Assembly: GCF_025061645.1 (NCBI RefSeq) | Contig: NZ_JANYMP010000028.1 | Location: forward strand, 1 to 64,000 | Length of the DNA: 64,000 nt | From: Umezawaea endophytica | GTDB lineage: Bacteria > Actinomycetota > Actinomycetes > Mycobacteriales > Pseudonocardiaceae | Reading direction: 5' to 3' | Part shown: one piece after another, positions 8,184-19,383 of the stretch | How positions within the stretch are numbered: the first letter of the stretch is position 1 | How the letters are laid out: each line of letters starts with the position of its first letter | Made by a program: the position numbers and the translations under genes | The notes under the pieces: generated by a model | What the model was told of the DNA's origin: nothing | Databases searched by the model: none | Seen by the model: the letters and a program-made list of their open reading frames with translations, nothing else

Positions 8184-8809
8184 GCCCCGGTCACCCTCGG
8201 GTTCGTCGCGCCGACCGGCTCGCTGTAGGACACCCGGACGAGCTGCTCGCCCTCGAAGACCAGGCTCGTCAGCGACGCCAGGGAGCACTCGCGCTTGCGC
8301 GGGTCGTGCCACATGCGCTTGCCCTCCAGGAACCGCCGCAGCGTCCAGATCGGCAACTGGTGGGACACGCACACGGCCTCGTGGCCCGACGCGACCACAC
8401 GGGCGCGCTGAGCCGCCCCGAGCATGCGGTGCGCGATCTTCAGGTAAGGCTCGCCCCAGGACGGCGTGAACGGGTTGACCAGCTTCGGCCAGTGCGCGGG
8501 CTGGCGCAGCGCGCCGTCGCCCACCGACACCCGCAGGCCCTCGAACCTGTTGTCCGCCTCGATCAGCCGGTCGTCGGTCGCCAGCTCCAGCCGGTGCGAG
8601 TCCGCGATCGGCGCGGCGGTCTGCTGCGCGCGGGTCAGCGGGGACGCGACGACGTGCGCGATGTCGTGGTCCGCGAGGTGCTCGGCGACGGTCAGCGCCT
8701 GCCGTTGACCGGTGTCCGACAGCCGGAAACCGGGCAGCCGCCCGTAGAGGATCCCGTCCGGGTTGTGCACCTCGCCGTGCCGGAGGAAGTGCACCACGGT
8801 CCGAGTCAC
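8180..8809 (-). CDS. Histidine phosphatase (phosphoglycerate mutase) family protein
   Basis: 209 residues. The catalytic motif [15 protein letters not shown] is at residues 5-19, a second region [14 protein letters not shown] at about residue 59, and a late [13 protein letters not shown] holds the second catalytic histidine. This is the branch of the phosphoglycerate mutase superfamily found beside hemL and tlpA in actinobacteria; most are phosphatases rather than mutases. It overlaps hemL upstream and tlpA downstream by four bases each (GTGA). Confidence 0.9.
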   Translation of the reverse strand: MTRTVVHFLRHGEVHNPDGILYGRLPGFRLSDTGQRQALTVAEHLADHDIAHVVASPLTRAQQTAAPIADSHRLELATDDRLIEADNRFEGLRVSVGDGALRQPAHWPKLVNPFTPSWGEPYLKIAHRMLGAAQRARVVASGHEAVCVSHQLPIWTLRRFLEGKRMWHDPRKRECSLASLTSLVFEGEQLVRVSYSEPVGATNPRVTGA

Positions 8810-10122
8810 TTCTTGGCCTCCTTGGCAGCGGCCGCCGCGTGGGGCAGCGCGTCGGCGATGATCGAGAACTCGTCGTCGCCCATGGCGGCGTTGACGAACC
8901 ACGCCTCGAACGCGCTGGGCGGCGCGTACACGCCGCGTTCGAGCAGTGCGTGGAAGAACGGCGGGAAGCGCCACGTCTCGGCGGCCTGCGCGCCCGCGTA
9001 GTCGACGACCTCGTCCTCGGTGAAGAAGACGCTCACCAGGTTGCCCGCGTACTGCACGCGGTGCGCCACCCCGGCTTCGGCCAGCGCGGAGGTGAACAGC
9101 GCGCCGAGGCGCGAGGCGTTGGCGTCCAGCGCGCGGTACACGGCGGCGTCGGCCGCCCGCAGCGTGGCGAGCCCGGAGGCGACCGCGACGGGGTTCCCGG
9201 ACAGCGTGCCCGCCTGGTAGACGGGCCCCTGCGGGGCGAGCCTCGACATCACGTCGGACCGCCCGCCGAACGCCGCGGCGGGCAGCCCGCCGGACATGAC
9301 CTTGCCGAACGTGTAGAGGTCGCCCTCGACGCCCTCCAGGCCGTACCAGCCCGCGCGGGACACGCGGAAGCCCGTCATGACCTCGTCCACGACCAGCAGC
9401 GCGCCGTCGGCGTGGCACAGCTCGCGCAGCGCGGCGTTGAAACCGGGGCGCGGGGCGACGGCGCCCATGTTGCCCGCGGCGGCCTCGGTGATCACGCAGG
9501 CGATCTCGCCGGGGTTCTCCGCGAACGCGGCCCGCACGGCTTCGACGTCGTTGTACGGCAGGACGATCGTGTCCGCGGCCTGCGCGCCCGTCACGCCGGG
9601 CGACGTCGGCAGGCCGAGCGTCGCGACACCGGAGCCCGCCTGGGCGAGCAGCGCGTCGACGTGGCCGTGGTAGCAGCCCGCGAACTTGACGACCTTGCGG
9701 CGCTCGGTGAACCCGCGGGCCAGCCGGATCGCGCTCATCGTGGCCTCGGTGCCGGAGTTGACCAGCCGCACCTGCCCGACCGGGTCGACGCGGGCGATGA
9801 TCTCCTCGGCCAGGTCGATCTCGCCCTCGGTGGGCGTGCCGAACGAGAGCCCGTGCACGGCGGCCGAACGGACCGCCTCCACCACCGCGGGGTGCGCGTG
9901 GCCCAGGATCATCGGGCCCCACGAGGACACCAGGTCGACGTACCGGTTGCCGTCCGCGTCCCACAGGTGCGGCCCCTCGCCCCTGACCATGAACCTGGGG
10001 GTGCCGCCGACCGAGTGGAAGGCCCGCACCGGGGAGTTGACCCCGCCGGGCGTGACGGCCGCCGCTCGCGCGAACAGCTCCTGTGATCGGGTCGTGTCCG
10101 TAGCCGTGTTCCTCGTCGTCAC
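8806..10122 (-). CDS. hemL: Glutamate-1-semialdehyde 2,1-aminomutase
   Basis: About 438 residues, normal for the family. It converts glutamate-1-semialdehyde to 5-aminolevulinate with PLP, the step after HemA in the C5 haem pathway. The PLP lysine lies in [20 protein letters not shown], with [12 protein letters not shown] before it and the N-terminal [11 protein letters not shown] typical of HemL. The other hem genes lie 4 kb away on the same strand. GTG at 10122 was chosen; a GTG at 10137 overlaps the preceding stop and is possible. Confidence 0.95.
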   Translation of the reverse strand: MTTRNTATDTTRSQELFARAAAVTPGGVNSPVRAFHSVGGTPRFMVRGEGPHLWDADGNRYVDLVSSWGPMILGHAHPAVVEAVRSAAVHGLSFGTPTEGEIDLAEEIIARVDPVGQVRLVNSGTEATMSAIRLARGFTERRKVVKFAGCYHGHVDALLAQAGSGVATLGLPTSPGVTGAQAADTIVLPYNDVEAVRAAFAENPGEIACVITEAAAGNMGAVAPRPGFNAALRELCHADGALLVVDEVMTGFRVSRAGWYGLEGVEGDLYTFGKVMSGGLPAAAFGGRSDVMSRLAPQGPVYQAGTLSGNPVAVASGLATLRAADAAVYRALDANASRLGALFTSALAEAGVAHRVQYAGNLVSVFFTEDEVVDYAGAQAAETWRFPPFFHALLERGVYAPPSAFEAWFVNAAMGDDEFSIIADALPHAAAAAKEAKK

Positions 10123-10133
10123 GCGTCCCAGTC

Positions 10134-10478
10134 TCACACGAGCTCGTCAGTGGTCTGCGCCACGTCCTCCGGAGGCCTGCGGTCCCTGGTGCGGACGGCC
10201 AGGAGGGTCTGCCGGATCGCGTCCAGCAGCAGGATCCCGGCCACCGTGGCCAGCACGATCGAGCCGCCGATCCAGTTGCCGTGGTACCGCGTCGAGACCA
10301 GCGGCGGACGACCCTCGACCGGGTAGGAGAACGTCTGGATGCCGCGCTGCCAGCACCAGTGCGCGGCGAACGCCAGCAGCACGACCAGCACCACCTCGAC
10401 CACGGCGATCAGCCCGCGCCTCGGCTGGTGCAGGGTCGGCGCGGAAGAGGGCTCGGCGGTCGGCGCTGGCGCGGTCAC
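10134..10478 (-). CDS. Small two-helix membrane protein, unknown
   Basis: 114 residues. An N-terminal Ala/Pro/Ser-rich stretch precedes a helix at about 23-43 ([21 protein letters not shown]), a polar loop with [18 protein letters not shown], a second helix ([17 protein letters not shown]) and an acidic tail. No family recognised. Its stop is within a few bases of the hemL start, so it may be the first gene of the hemL-tlpA run. Confidence 0.7.
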   Translation of the reverse strand: MTAPAPTAEPSSAPTLHQPRRGLIAVVEVVLVVLLAFAAHWCWQRGIQTFSYPVEGRPPLVSTRYHGNWIGGSIVLATVAGILLLDAIRQTLLAVRTRDRRPPEDVAQTTDELV

Positions 10479-10524
10479 GGCGACGAGTTTGGCACGCGCG
10501 GGATCAGGATGCCGTGAACGCCGC

Positions 10525-10968
10525 TCAGGTGCGCGTGAGCAGGCGGTGCAGTGCCGCGCGGAGCGCGTCGGGGTCGCGGGCCCAGCCGAGCACCACGGTG
10601 CCGTCGAGCAGCCGGATGGGGACGGCGGTCGTGCCCTTGGGGATGGTCCACCCGGTCCCCAGCACGGTCGCGCCCGACCGGGGCTCGACGCCCTCGACGG
10701 CGGCCACGTCGGCCATCCGCAGGACATCCCGGCCCTCGCTCAGCGCGGCCGGGGTGAGGCGGACCGAGTACAGCCGCTGCCTGCCCTGCACCCACAGCGC
10801 CGTGGGGATCAGCAGTCCGAACGCGACCAGCGACCAGAAGAGCACGCTCACCGGGCCGGTGAGCAGTTCGACCCCGACCCCGAGGACGGCGAACACCGGC
10901 CCCCACAGCAGCGGCCACCAGGAGGCGCCCCGCTCCGCGTAGAGGACCGGGCCGGTGTCGTTGTCCAC
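10525..10968 (-). CDS. DUF3093-like membrane protein
   Basis: 147 residues. Two hydrophobic helices near the N-terminus (about 18-35 and 42-62) are followed by a soluble beta-rich domain (RLYSVRLTPAALSEGRD, WTIPKGTTAVPIRLLDGTVVLGWARDPDALRAALHRLL). The layout, a short helical hairpin with a PH-like domain, resembles DUF3093 proteins of actinobacteria; this is from memory. GTG at 10968 shares a base with the preceding stop (TAGTG), so it is coupled to the array protein upstream. Confidence 0.75.
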   Translation of the reverse strand: MDNDTGPVLYAERGASWWPLLWGPVFAVLGVGVELLTGPVSVLFWSLVAFGLLIPTALWVQGRQRLYSVRLTPAALSEGRDVLRMADVAAVEGVEPRSGATVLGTGWTIPKGTTAVPIRLLDGTVVLGWARDPDALRAALHRLLTRT

Positions 10969-11537
10969 TAGCCGAGGTTAGCGGCGAAGTACTGGCGCGT
11001 TCCCGGCAGCAGGCTCACCACGACGGCGACCGGCGGCAGCACCAGCCTGGCCAGCACGACCAGCCAGGCGACCACCTCGGCCGCGCCGGAGTAGTCGGTC
11101 GAGCCGGAGAGCGACACCAGCCCGATGATCGCCATGACCTCGACGACCAGCGCGACCCCGCACAGCGCCAGCCGCGCGTGGTAGCTGCCGCGCAGGAACA
11201 TGATCGCGCCGACCACGCCCGCGATGCCGAGGCACACCAGGAAGAACAGCCCCATCACGACGCCGAACCCGCCGATGGCGGTGCCCGCGACGAGTTCCCG
11301 CAGCAGCGTCCCCAGGGGCCACGACAGCGCGGCCACCAGCCACAGGACGAATCCCGCCGTGACCACGCCGGGCCGCGCGTAGACGGCGCTCGTGTTCTGG
11401 TCGACGCCGCGCATGGCGCCGGGGAACGGCCGCTGGGGCGGGAAGTTCACCGGTGGGGGCTGCTGCTGACCCGCGGCGGGGTAGTTCACCGGCTGGTACG
11501 GCGAGGACCCGTACGGGTCGGGCGGCGGCTGGGTCAT
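10968..11537 (-). CDS. Four-helix membrane protein, array member 1
   Basis: 189 residues. A proline/glutamine-rich cytoplasmic N-terminus (MTQPPPDPYGSSPYQPVNYP) is followed by four hydrophobic helices and a short end, SLLPGTRQYFAANLG. It shares this plan, and the ending [LF]-L/R-P-x-[ST]-x-x-[YF], with the membrane proteins that follow upstream to 14.4 kb, so all are probably diverged copies of one ancestor. Function unknown. Its ATG overlaps the stop of the next gene upstream (ATGA). Confidence 0.75.
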   Translation of the reverse strand: MTQPPPDPYGSSPYQPVNYPAAGQQQPPPVNFPPQRPFPGAMRGVDQNTSAVYARPGVVTAGFVLWLVAALSWPLGTLLRELVAGTAIGGFGVVMGLFFLVCLGIAGVVGAIMFLRGSYHARLALCGVALVVEVMAIIGLVSLSGSTDYSGAAEVVAWLVVLARLVLPPVAVVVSLLPGTRQYFAANLG

Positions 11538-12139
11538 CGTCGGCTCCAGCGCACGTAGTCGTTGGACGGGGGCAGGAACATCAGCACGGCCGCGGCGGCC
11601 ATGGTGGCCAGGAACAGCGCGCCCCAGGCGTAGACCGGGCTCGGGCTGAGCCCCTCGGGGGCGTTCGCGACCACCACCATCGTGACGAGCCAGAACAGCA
11701 GGGCGGGGCCGCACAGGACGGCGAGCATGATCCGCGACCACTCCTTGCCGTTGCGGAGGTTGACCAACGCCACCACGTACGGGACGGCCAGCACCGCGAG
11801 CGCCAGGGCGAACATCCCCGCCATGGCGAGCGCCGTGGCGTTGGCCACGGCCTCGCTCACCGGCTCGCCGTCGGTCCGCGCCTCCATGACCTGCGCGAAC
11901 TCCTGGTGCTGGAAGGCGAACACGGTGGGCAGGCCCACCACGGCCAGCACGGTCGCCGCCAGCCAGCACCAGAAGGAGGCGATCAGGGTCGCGGGCCGCC
12001 GGAACTCCGCGTCGCCCCACGGCGACGACGGCATGGGCGTGAGCACCGGCGACACCCAGTCCGGGGGCGGCTGCGCCTGCGGCTCACCCGGCAGCCTCAC
12101 CTGGTGGTAGGGCGATGTGAACGGGTCGTGCTCGGCCAT
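11534..12139 (-). CDS. Four-helix membrane protein, array member 2
   Basis: 201 residues. The N-terminus begins MAEHDPFTSPYHQVRLPGEP and is proline-rich up to about residue 45; four helices follow, with a conserved NLRNGKEWSRIMLAVL loop before the third helix that recurs as GKGWARTSLMILGAV, GANWARILLTVLGAI and [15 protein letters not shown] in its neighbours. It ends FLPPSNDYVRWSRR. Unknown function; probably in one transcript with the adjacent members. Confidence 0.75.
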   Translation of the reverse strand: MAEHDPFTSPYHQVRLPGEPQAQPPPDWVSPVLTPMPSSPWGDAEFRRPATLIASFWCWLAATVLAVVGLPTVFAFQHQEFAQVMEARTDGEPVSEAVANATALAMAGMFALALAVLAVPYVVALVNLRNGKEWSRIMLAVLCGPALLFWLVTMVVVANAPEGLSPSPVYAWGALFLATMAAAAVLMFLPPSNDYVRWSRR

Positions 12140-12154
12140 GGTCGTCCCCCCTGG

Positions 12155-12556
12155 TCACTCCTGTTCCCTCAACCAGTGTGAGGCAGAGGGGCGCCAGGTG
12201 AGAACAACCCCGACACCGAGGAGCACCGCGGAGATCAGGCTGGCCAGGCTCGCGCCCGGCAGCACCACCCACACCAGGTGCGCGAACGCGGTGACGGACA
12301 GCCCCGTGCGGGACCGGCGGACCCCTCGGCGGAACAGCCACGCGAACAGCCCGTAGCCGGCGGCGAAGATCACGGCGGCGACGGTGAGCGTTCCGAGGGT
12401 GCCCGCGACGGTGAGGTTCGGGGGCAGCGCCTCGCGCACCGCGTCCTGGTTGAGCCAGAGGAACGAGACGTTGAACAGGCCGAACACCGCCAGCGCGAGC
12501 CACACCCCCACCGCGGCCCGCACGGCGAGCGGCGGGGGCGCGGTCTCGGTCGTCAT
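12155..12556 (-). CDS. Four-helix membrane protein, array member 3 (short)
   Basis: 133 residues, four hydrophobic segments with very short loops, starting MTTETAPPPLAVRAAVGVWL and ending VLTWRPSASHWLREQE. It lacks the long proline-rich N-terminus of the other array members. The ATG overlaps the stop of array member 4 (ATGA). A diverged copy is the best reading; the WARI-type loop is reduced to RRSRTGLSVTAFAHLVW. Confidence 0.7.
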   Translation of the reverse strand: MTTETAPPPLAVRAAVGVWLALAVFGLFNVSFLWLNQDAVREALPPNLTVAGTLGTLTVAAVIFAAGYGLFAWLFRRGVRRSRTGLSVTAFAHLVWVVLPGASLASLISAVLLGVGVVLTWRPSASHWLREQE

Positions 12557-13137
12557 CTGGCGCGCTGGGCGTTGATGAAGTCGGACGACGGGCGCAGGTT
12601 CACCAGCACGATGCCGCCGATGATCAGCAGACCGGTCACGACACCGATGGGGTCGAACCGCGCCTCGAAGAGGAACACGACCGCGCCCAGGATCATCAGC
12701 GACGTCCGGGCCCAGCCCTTGCCCGCCCGCAGCTTGACCGCGAACAGCACCAGCAGCGCGGCGAACACGACGTAGATCAGCGAGAAGAAGGCGAGGACGG
12801 TCGTCACGCTGGTCTGCAACTGCTCCTCGGTGAGACCGGTGTTCGCCGTGCGCGCGACGTCGATGGCCGCGTCCCGCGAGGCGAACGCGAGCACGGCGGC
12901 GACGAGTTGCAGCACCGCCAGCGCGATCCACAGGAAGAACGCGATCCGCAGCTCCTGCGGGGCCTGGCCGACCGGCCCGCCCCCGCCCAGGTCGGCCGCG
13001 CTCAACGGCGGCGCGACCACGTTCGGCGGCACCTCGCCCTGGTGGGGGGTCGGCGGCGCCTGCTCGGGCGGCGGCGGTGGCGCGGAGGGGAACGGCGCGG
13101 GTTGCTGCCGGTCACCAGGGTCCTGTGGAGTGGTCAC
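12553..13137 (-). CDS. Four-helix membrane protein, array member 4
   Basis: 194 residues. The first 60 residues are proline-rich (PFPSAPPPPPEQAPPTPHQ) and presumably cytoplasmic. Four helices follow, with the array signature GKGWARTSLMILGAV near residue 140 and an ending VNLRPSSDFINAQRAR. It is coupled to member 3 by stop-start overlap. A 77-base gap upstream may hold a promoter. Confidence 0.75.
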   Translation of the reverse strand: MTTPQDPGDRQQPAPFPSAPPPPPEQAPPTPHQGEVPPNVVAPPLSAADLGGGGPVGQAPQELRIAFFLWIALAVLQLVAAVLAFASRDAAIDVARTANTGLTEEQLQTSVTTVLAFFSLIYVVFAALLVLFAVKLRAGKGWARTSLMILGAVVFLFEARFDPIGVVTGLLIIGGIVLVNLRPSSDFINAQRAR

Positions 13138-13214
13138 ACAGCGGAACGCTAGAACCGACCGGGGTCGCTGTCCACCGCGACGAGCGGTGACGACGACCCC
13201 GGGGTCCGGATCAA

Positions 13215-13808
13215 CTAGCTGGCCTTGAAGTACTGGTTCGACTCCGGCTTGAACATGAAGACGATGCCGCCGACGATCGCCGCGTAGCCGACCAGCGCGA
13301 GCAGGCCCTGGATGATGCCCAGGAAGCCGACGCTGAACAGCACGAAGACGCCGAGGATGCCGAACAGCACGCTGATGGCGCCCAGGACGGTCAGCAGGAT
13401 GCGGGCCCAGTTGGCGCCCTTGCGCATCTGCATCACCACGACCACCCAGATGGCCGAGATGATCAGCGAGAAGATGATCCCGCCGTAGCTGGGGCCCTGC
13501 GCCTCGATCGCGGCGCGGAACTCCGGGCCCAGGTCACCGAGGGTTTGTTCGAGGATGGCCTGCGCCGTGAAGAAGCCGATGATGTTGGCCAGGATCGAGA
13601 CCCCGGCCGCCACCAGCCACAGGAGGTAGGCGGTGTCGACAGCAGCGGGCTTCACGGCGGCGGCCGTGTCGCTGTGGCCCAGGGGCGGGGGCGGCGGGAA
13701 GCCGGGCTGTCCCTGCTGCGGGTAGCCGCCCTGCTGCGGGTACCCGCCAGGCTGCTGCCCCTGCGGGTAGCCGCCTTGCTGTGCGTAAGGATCATTCGGG
13801 TTGGTCAT
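13215..13808 (-). CDS. Four-helix membrane protein, array member 5
   Basis: 197 residues. The N-terminus is a glycine/tyrosine/glutamine repeat (QQGGYPQ units, five copies) of the kind that gives disordered, self-associating tails, followed by PPPPLGHSD. Four helices, a KGANWARILLTVLGAI loop and an ending FKPESNQYFKAS follow. ATG at 13808 fits the MTNPNDPYAQ start seen in relatives. Function unknown. Confidence 0.78.
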   Translation of the reverse strand: MTNPNDPYAQQGGYPQGQQPGGYPQQGGYPQQGQPGFPPPPPLGHSDTAAAVKPAAVDTAYLLWLVAAGVSILANIIGFFTAQAILEQTLGDLGPEFRAAIEAQGPSYGGIIFSLIISAIWVVVVMQMRKGANWARILLTVLGAISVLFGILGVFVLFSVGFLGIIQGLLALVGYAAIVGGIVFMFKPESNQYFKAS

Positions 13809-13861
13809 GACGCGCACGGTAAGGACCTGCGCATGTGTTTTTCAGGTGAAATCACAATCCG

Positions 13862-14392
13862 TTAGCTACTAGGGGTGGTGGTGCGCTGACCCACCGGAGC
13901 GCCACGGAAGTGACCTGCGACGGAAGGCAGGAACATCAGCACCAGAACCGCGCCGTCCATCGCCATCGTGACCAAGCTGAAAGCGAGGTTGACCGGGTCG
14001 ACGGTCTGCTCGAAGGCCCCCGCCAGGCCCGACACGACGACCACGAGCCTCATCAGCCCGAAGATGATGCCGCCCGCGCCGATCACCGTGAGGACGATCC
14101 GGGCCCAGTTGCGGCCCGCGGCCATCTTGTTGGCGATCTTCGCGTGGACGAGCACCAGCACCACGCACGCCAGCAGGCTGACCATGATGGCGGCGGACAT
14201 CGCGCCGTCCAGCTCGCTCTGGCCCAGGTTCGGGTCGCGCTTGCGCAGCTCGGTGAGGATCATGTCGCCGCTGGTCAGCTCCAGCAGGAAGGCGGCCGAA
14301 CCCAGGACCGCGCTGCCGATCCACAGCCAACGCGCGAGGTCGATCAGCTTCGGCGGCGGCGGCCGTTCCGCCTTGGCGGCAGGGGTCGTCAT
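13862..14392 (-). CDS. Four-helix membrane protein, array member 6
   Basis: 176 residues. A short proline-rich start ([19 protein letters not shown]), four helices, the shared [15 protein letters not shown] loop and the ending [15 protein letters not shown] identify it as a member of the local array. It overlaps the hemB stop (ATGA), so hemB and this protein are translated from one message. Confidence 0.78.
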   Translation of the reverse strand: MTTPAAKAERPPPPKLIDLARWLWIGSAVLGSAAFLLELTSGDMILTELRKRDPNLGQSELDGAMSAAIMVSLLACVVLVLVHAKIANKMAAGRNWARIVLTVIGAGGIIFGLMRLVVVVSGLAGAFEQTVDPVNLAFSLVTMAMDGAVLVLMFLPSVAGHFRGAPVGQRTTTPSS

Positions 14393-15366
14393 TCCCGGTC
14401 CAGCCAGGCGGCGGCCTCGGTGGCCCAGTAGGTGAGCACGACGTCGGCGCCCGCGCGGCGGATCGACGTCAGCGTCTCCAGCACCGTGCGCTCGCGGTCG
14501 ATCCAGCCGTTCGCGGCGGCGGCCTCGACCATCGCGTACTCGCCGGAGATCTGGTACGCCGCGACCGGCACGTCCACGGCCTCCTTCACCGAGCGCACCA
14601 CGTCCAGGTAGATCCCGGCGGGCTTCACCATGACCATGTCCGCCCCCTCGGCGAGGTCCAGCGCGACCTCGCGCAGCGCTTCCCGACCGTTGCCGGGGTC
14701 CTGCTGGTAGGTCTTGCGGTCGCCCGTGAGCTGCGAGTCCACGGCCTCGCGGAACGGCCCGTACAGCGCGGAGGCGTACTTCGCGGAGTACGCGAGGATC
14801 CCGGTGTCGGTGAACCCGGCCTCGTCCAGCGCGGTGCGGATGAACCCGATCTGGCCGTCCATCATCCCGCTCGGCCCGACCAGGTGGGCGCCCGCCACGG
14901 CCTGGGCGACGGCCATCTCGCCGTACACCTCCAGCGTGGCGTCGTTGTCGACCGACCCGTCGACCGCCAGCACACCGCAGTGGCCGTGGTCGGTGAACTC
15001 GTCGAGGCAGCAGTCCGACATGAGCACGGTGCTGTCGCCCAACTCGGCGCGCAGGTCGTTCAGCGCCACGTTGAGGATGCCGTTCGGGTCGGTCGCACCG
15101 GACCCGACCGCGTCCCGCTCGGCCGGGACGCCGAAGATCATCAACCCGCCGACGCCTGCCTGCACGGCCTCCACGGCCGCCTTGACCAGCGATTCACGGG
15201 TGTGCTGGAAGACGCCCGGCATGCTGGAGATCGCGACGGGCTGCGCCGCGCCCTCCTTCACGAACATCGGCAGCACGAGCTGCCGCGGCCGGACGGTGGT
15301 CTCGCTGACCAGGCGGCGCATCGCGGCCGTGGTCCGCAGTCGGCGGGGGCGGTGTGCTGGGAACAC
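14389..15366 (-). CDS. hemB: Delta-aminolevulinic acid dehydratase (porphobilinogen synthase)
   Basis: 325 residues, normal length. It condenses two 5-aminolevulinate molecules to porphobilinogen. The active-site lysines are in [18 protein letters not shown] and [12 protein letters not shown], and the metal-site cluster is [17 protein letters not shown], the cysteine-rich zinc type rather than the aspartate-rich magnesium type. GTG at 15366 has GGGAG 9 bases upstream. It is the last hem gene of the operon and is separated from hemD by a hairpin. Confidence 0.95.
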   Translation of the reverse strand: MFPAHRPRRLRTTAAMRRLVSETTVRPRQLVLPMFVKEGAAQPVAISSMPGVFQHTRESLVKAAVEAVQAGVGGLMIFGVPAERDAVGSGATDPNGILNVALNDLRAELGDSTVLMSDCCLDEFTDHGHCGVLAVDGSVDNDATLEVYGEMAVAQAVAGAHLVGPSGMMDGQIGFIRTALDEAGFTDTGILAYSAKYASALYGPFREAVDSQLTGDRKTYQQDPGNGREALREVALDLAEGADMVMVKPAGIYLDVVRSVKEAVDVPVAAYQISGEYAMVEAAAANGWIDRERTVLETLTSIRRAGADVVLTYWATEAAAWLDRE

Positions 15367-15403
15367 TGGCGGTACTCCCTGGGGGGGTGGGGTTCGGAAA
15401 CCA

Positions 15404-15445
15404 CTGAGGCCATGTTCAGGACGTGTGTCCCGAGCATGGCCTCAG
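15404..15445 (-). terminator. Hairpin between hemD and hemB
   Basis: An 11-bp perfect stem (15404-15414 with 15435-15445), extended inside by a GGAC/GTCC pair, lies 18 bases after the hemD stop and 38 bases before the hemB start. It may end part of the hem transcript or lower hemB expression. Confidence 0.65.
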
Positions 15446-15462
15446 AGGTGCATCGGTCTGGC

Positions 15463-17010
15463 TCAGGAGCGGCGCAGGCGCTTGGTCTTGCGCGGCGGCG
15501 GCAGCGCGCCCTCGGCACGCAGGCGCGCGGCGTGCTGGGCCAGCGCGTCGACGAGCGCCGGGACGTTCGCCTCCTCCGGCTGCACGTCGACCCGGAGGCC
15601 GAACTCGCGGGCCGTCTCGGCGGTCTGCGGGCCGATGCAGGCCACCAGGGTCCGCGCGTGCGGCTTGCCCGCGATGCCGACCAGGTTCCGGACGGTGGAC
15701 GACGAGGTGAAGCACACCGCGTCGAAACCGCCGGACTTGATCATCTCGCGGGTGTCGGCGGGCGGCGGGGCCGCCCGCACCGTGCGGTACGCCGTGACGT
15801 CGTCGATCTCCCAGCCGCGGTCGCGGAGACCGGCGGCGAGGGTTTCGGTGGCGATGTCGGCGCGCGGCAGCAGCACCCGGTCGACCGGGTCCAGGATGTC
15901 GTCGTACGGCGGGAAGTCGTTCAGCAGGCCTTCGCTGGACTGCTCCCCCGACGGCACCAGTTCGGGGATGATCCCGAACGAGCGGACCTTCGCGGCCGTG
16001 CTCTCGCCGACGCAGGCGATCTTCACGCCGGAGAACGCGCGGGCGTCCAGGCCGAACTCGCGGAACTTCTCCCACACCGCGCGGACGGCGTTGGTCGAGG
16101 TGAAGACGACCCACTGGTAGCGGCCGTCGACGAGACCCTTGACCGACCGCTCCATCTGCGCGGGGCTGCGGGGCGGCTCGACCGAGATGGTCGGGACCTC
16201 CACCGGGATGGCGCCGTGCGAGTGCAGCCGGTCGCTCATCGCGCCCGCCTGCTCCTTGGTGCGGGGCACCAGCACGCGCCAGCCGTACAGCGCGCGCGAC
16301 TCCCACCAGGAGAGCCGGGCGCGACCCGCGACGGCCGCGCCGACCGTGACGACGAGCGGACCGGAGAGGTCACCCGCGTCCGAGGCCAGCGAGGCGAGCG
16401 TGGTGTCGATGGTGCGTTGGCCGAAGCCGGTGCCGTCGACGGTCACCGCGACCGGGGTCTGCGGTGCGACGCCGTGTTCCACCAGCGACGACGCCGCCTC
16501 GGCGAGGTGGCTGCCGCTGGCGTGCAGCACGAGCGTGCCGGGCGCGGCCGCGAGGCCCGCCCAGTCCACCGTGCCGCGGACGTCGACCTCGGTGTGCACG
16601 GCGCCGAGCGCGACACCCGCGTAGGCGGGCACCGCGGTGCCGGCGGGAACTCCCGGCACCACGTCGAACGCGATGCTGGTGCGGGAGACGGCCTGCGCCT
16701 CCTTCACCACCGAGTCGAGCGTGAGCGGGTCGCCCGCGACGAGCCGGACGACGGTGTGGCCGTTCTTCGCCTCGGCGACGAGGTCCTTCGCCACGTCCGC
16801 GGGCTCGCCCACGGCGGGCCTGACCTCGACGCCCTCTGGCACCAGCGCGACGATGTCGCTTGGCACATCGGGGTCCGCGACCACGAGTTCAGCCCTCGCG
16901 AGCAGGTCGTGGGCCCGGACGGTGAGCAGCCCGGTGTCGCCGGGGCCGGAGCCCACGAATGCGACTCGGCCGGGGGTCTTGCGTGCGCGGGTCATCAGGG
17001 CACTCCCCAT
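15463..17010 (-). CDS. hemD: Fused uroporphyrinogen-III C-methyltransferase-like / uroporphyrinogen-III synthase
   Basis: 515 residues in two domains. Residues about 15-245 resemble the SAM-dependent SUMT fold (VAFVGSGPGDTGLLTVRA), and about 260-500 are the HemD synthase that closes and inverts ring D of hydroxymethylbilane (VVFTSTNAVRAVWEKF, VCFTSSSTVRNLVGI). The fusion is common in actinobacteria. The SUMT half is diverged: the usual RLKGGDPFVFGR motif reads RLVAGDPLTLDS, so methylation activity is doubtful. The ATG abuts the hemC stop (TAG-ATG) and has AGAGG upstream; an ATG at 16995 is possible. Confidence 0.92.
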   Translation of the reverse strand: MGSALMTRARKTPGRVAFVGSGPGDTGLLTVRAHDLLARAELVVADPDVPSDIVALVPEGVEVRPAVGEPADVAKDLVAEAKNGHTVVRLVAGDPLTLDSVVKEAQAVSRTSIAFDVVPGVPAGTAVPAYAGVALGAVHTEVDVRGTVDWAGLAAAPGTLVLHASGSHLAEAASSLVEHGVAPQTPVAVTVDGTGFGQRTIDTTLASLASDAGDLSGPLVVTVGAAVAGRARLSWWESRALYGWRVLVPRTKEQAGAMSDRLHSHGAIPVEVPTISVEPPRSPAQMERSVKGLVDGRYQWVVFTSTNAVRAVWEKFREFGLDARAFSGVKIACVGESTAAKVRSFGIIPELVPSGEQSSEGLLNDFPPYDDILDPVDRVLLPRADIATETLAAGLRDRGWEIDDVTAYRTVRAAPPPADTREMIKSGGFDAVCFTSSSTVRNLVGIAGKPHARTLVACIGPQTAETAREFGLRVDVQPEEANVPALVDALAQHAARLRAEGALPPPRKTKRLRRS

Positions 17011-17942
17011 CTACGCCTCTGGGCCGCTGAGCACCGCGGCCCCGAGGTCGAGCAACTCGGCGGCCAGCGCGCGGCCGAGTTCCTCTGCTGCGGTCAAGTC
17101 ACCGGTGGCGGACGCTCGGAGCATGTCGTTCTCCGGAGTCGCCGCGACCCCGCGCAACGACAGGCGGTACACGACCGCGCCGTCATCGTCGAGGTCTTCC
17201 ACCACATCGGCCAGTGCGCCGACCGGCGCGCTGCAACCAGCTTCGAGCGCGGCCAACATGGCGCGCTCCGCGGTTACCGCGGCCCTACTGGACGAGTCGT
17301 CCAACGTGGACTGGAGGAGGTGCTCGGTGTCGACGTCGTCGACCCGGCACTCCACTGCTAGAGCGCCCTGGGCGGGCGCGGGGAGCATCTGGATCGGCTC
17401 CAAGGTCTCGGTGATCTCGGCGGAGCGGCCGAGGCGCGCGATCCCCGCACGGGCCAGCACGACGGCGTCGAGCTCGCCGTCCACGACCTTGCGGATGCGG
17501 GTGTCGACGTTGCCGCGCAGCGGGACGATGGTGAGTCCCAGGCCGAGCGCTTCGAGCTGCGCGGCCCGCCGCGGCGAGCCGGTGCCGACGGTCGATCCGA
17601 CGGGCAGCTCCCCGAGGGTGAGGCCGTCACGGGCGACGAGCGCGTCCCGCGGGTCTTCGCGGGGCGGCACGGCGGCGAGCACCAGACGCGGGTCCGGTGC
17701 GGTGGGCAGGTCCTTGTACGAGTGCACGGCGATGTCGATCTCGTCCGCCGCCAGCGCGTCGCGCAGCGCGGAGGTGAAGACACCGACGCCGATCTCCGCG
17801 ATGGGGGCGGAGGAGCGGTCACCGGGGGTGGAGACCACGACGATCGCCACCTTCGCCCCGGCTTTCTCGAGTGCTTCGGCGACGTGGCCCGTCTGCGCGA
17901 GTGCCAGTGCACTCCCGCGGGTGCCGATCCTGAGGATGCGGT

Positions 17943-17946
<4 letters not shown>
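17011..17946 (-). CDS. hemC: Hydroxymethylbilane synthase (porphobilinogen deaminase)
   Basis: 311 residues. It polymerises four porphobilinogens into hydroxymethylbilane on a dipyrromethane cofactor bound to a cysteine, here Cys238 in [11 protein letters not shown]. The start [16 protein letters not shown] and GSVGT-like substrate loop ([11 protein letters not shown]) are diagnostic. GTG at 17946 overlaps the hemA stop (GTGA). Confidence 0.96.
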
Positions 17947-19328
<1,382 letters not shown>

Positions 19329-19383
19329 GCCGTCACCACGTCTCCGCGAGCTGTTCGGCTCACGGTCGAGCCGATTCGCGCAC

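Noticed and set aside
14884-17361. 825-codon + strand open frame
   Set aside because: Antisense to hemB, hemD and hemC, all of which have full catalytic motifs; Arg/Gly/His-rich shadow.
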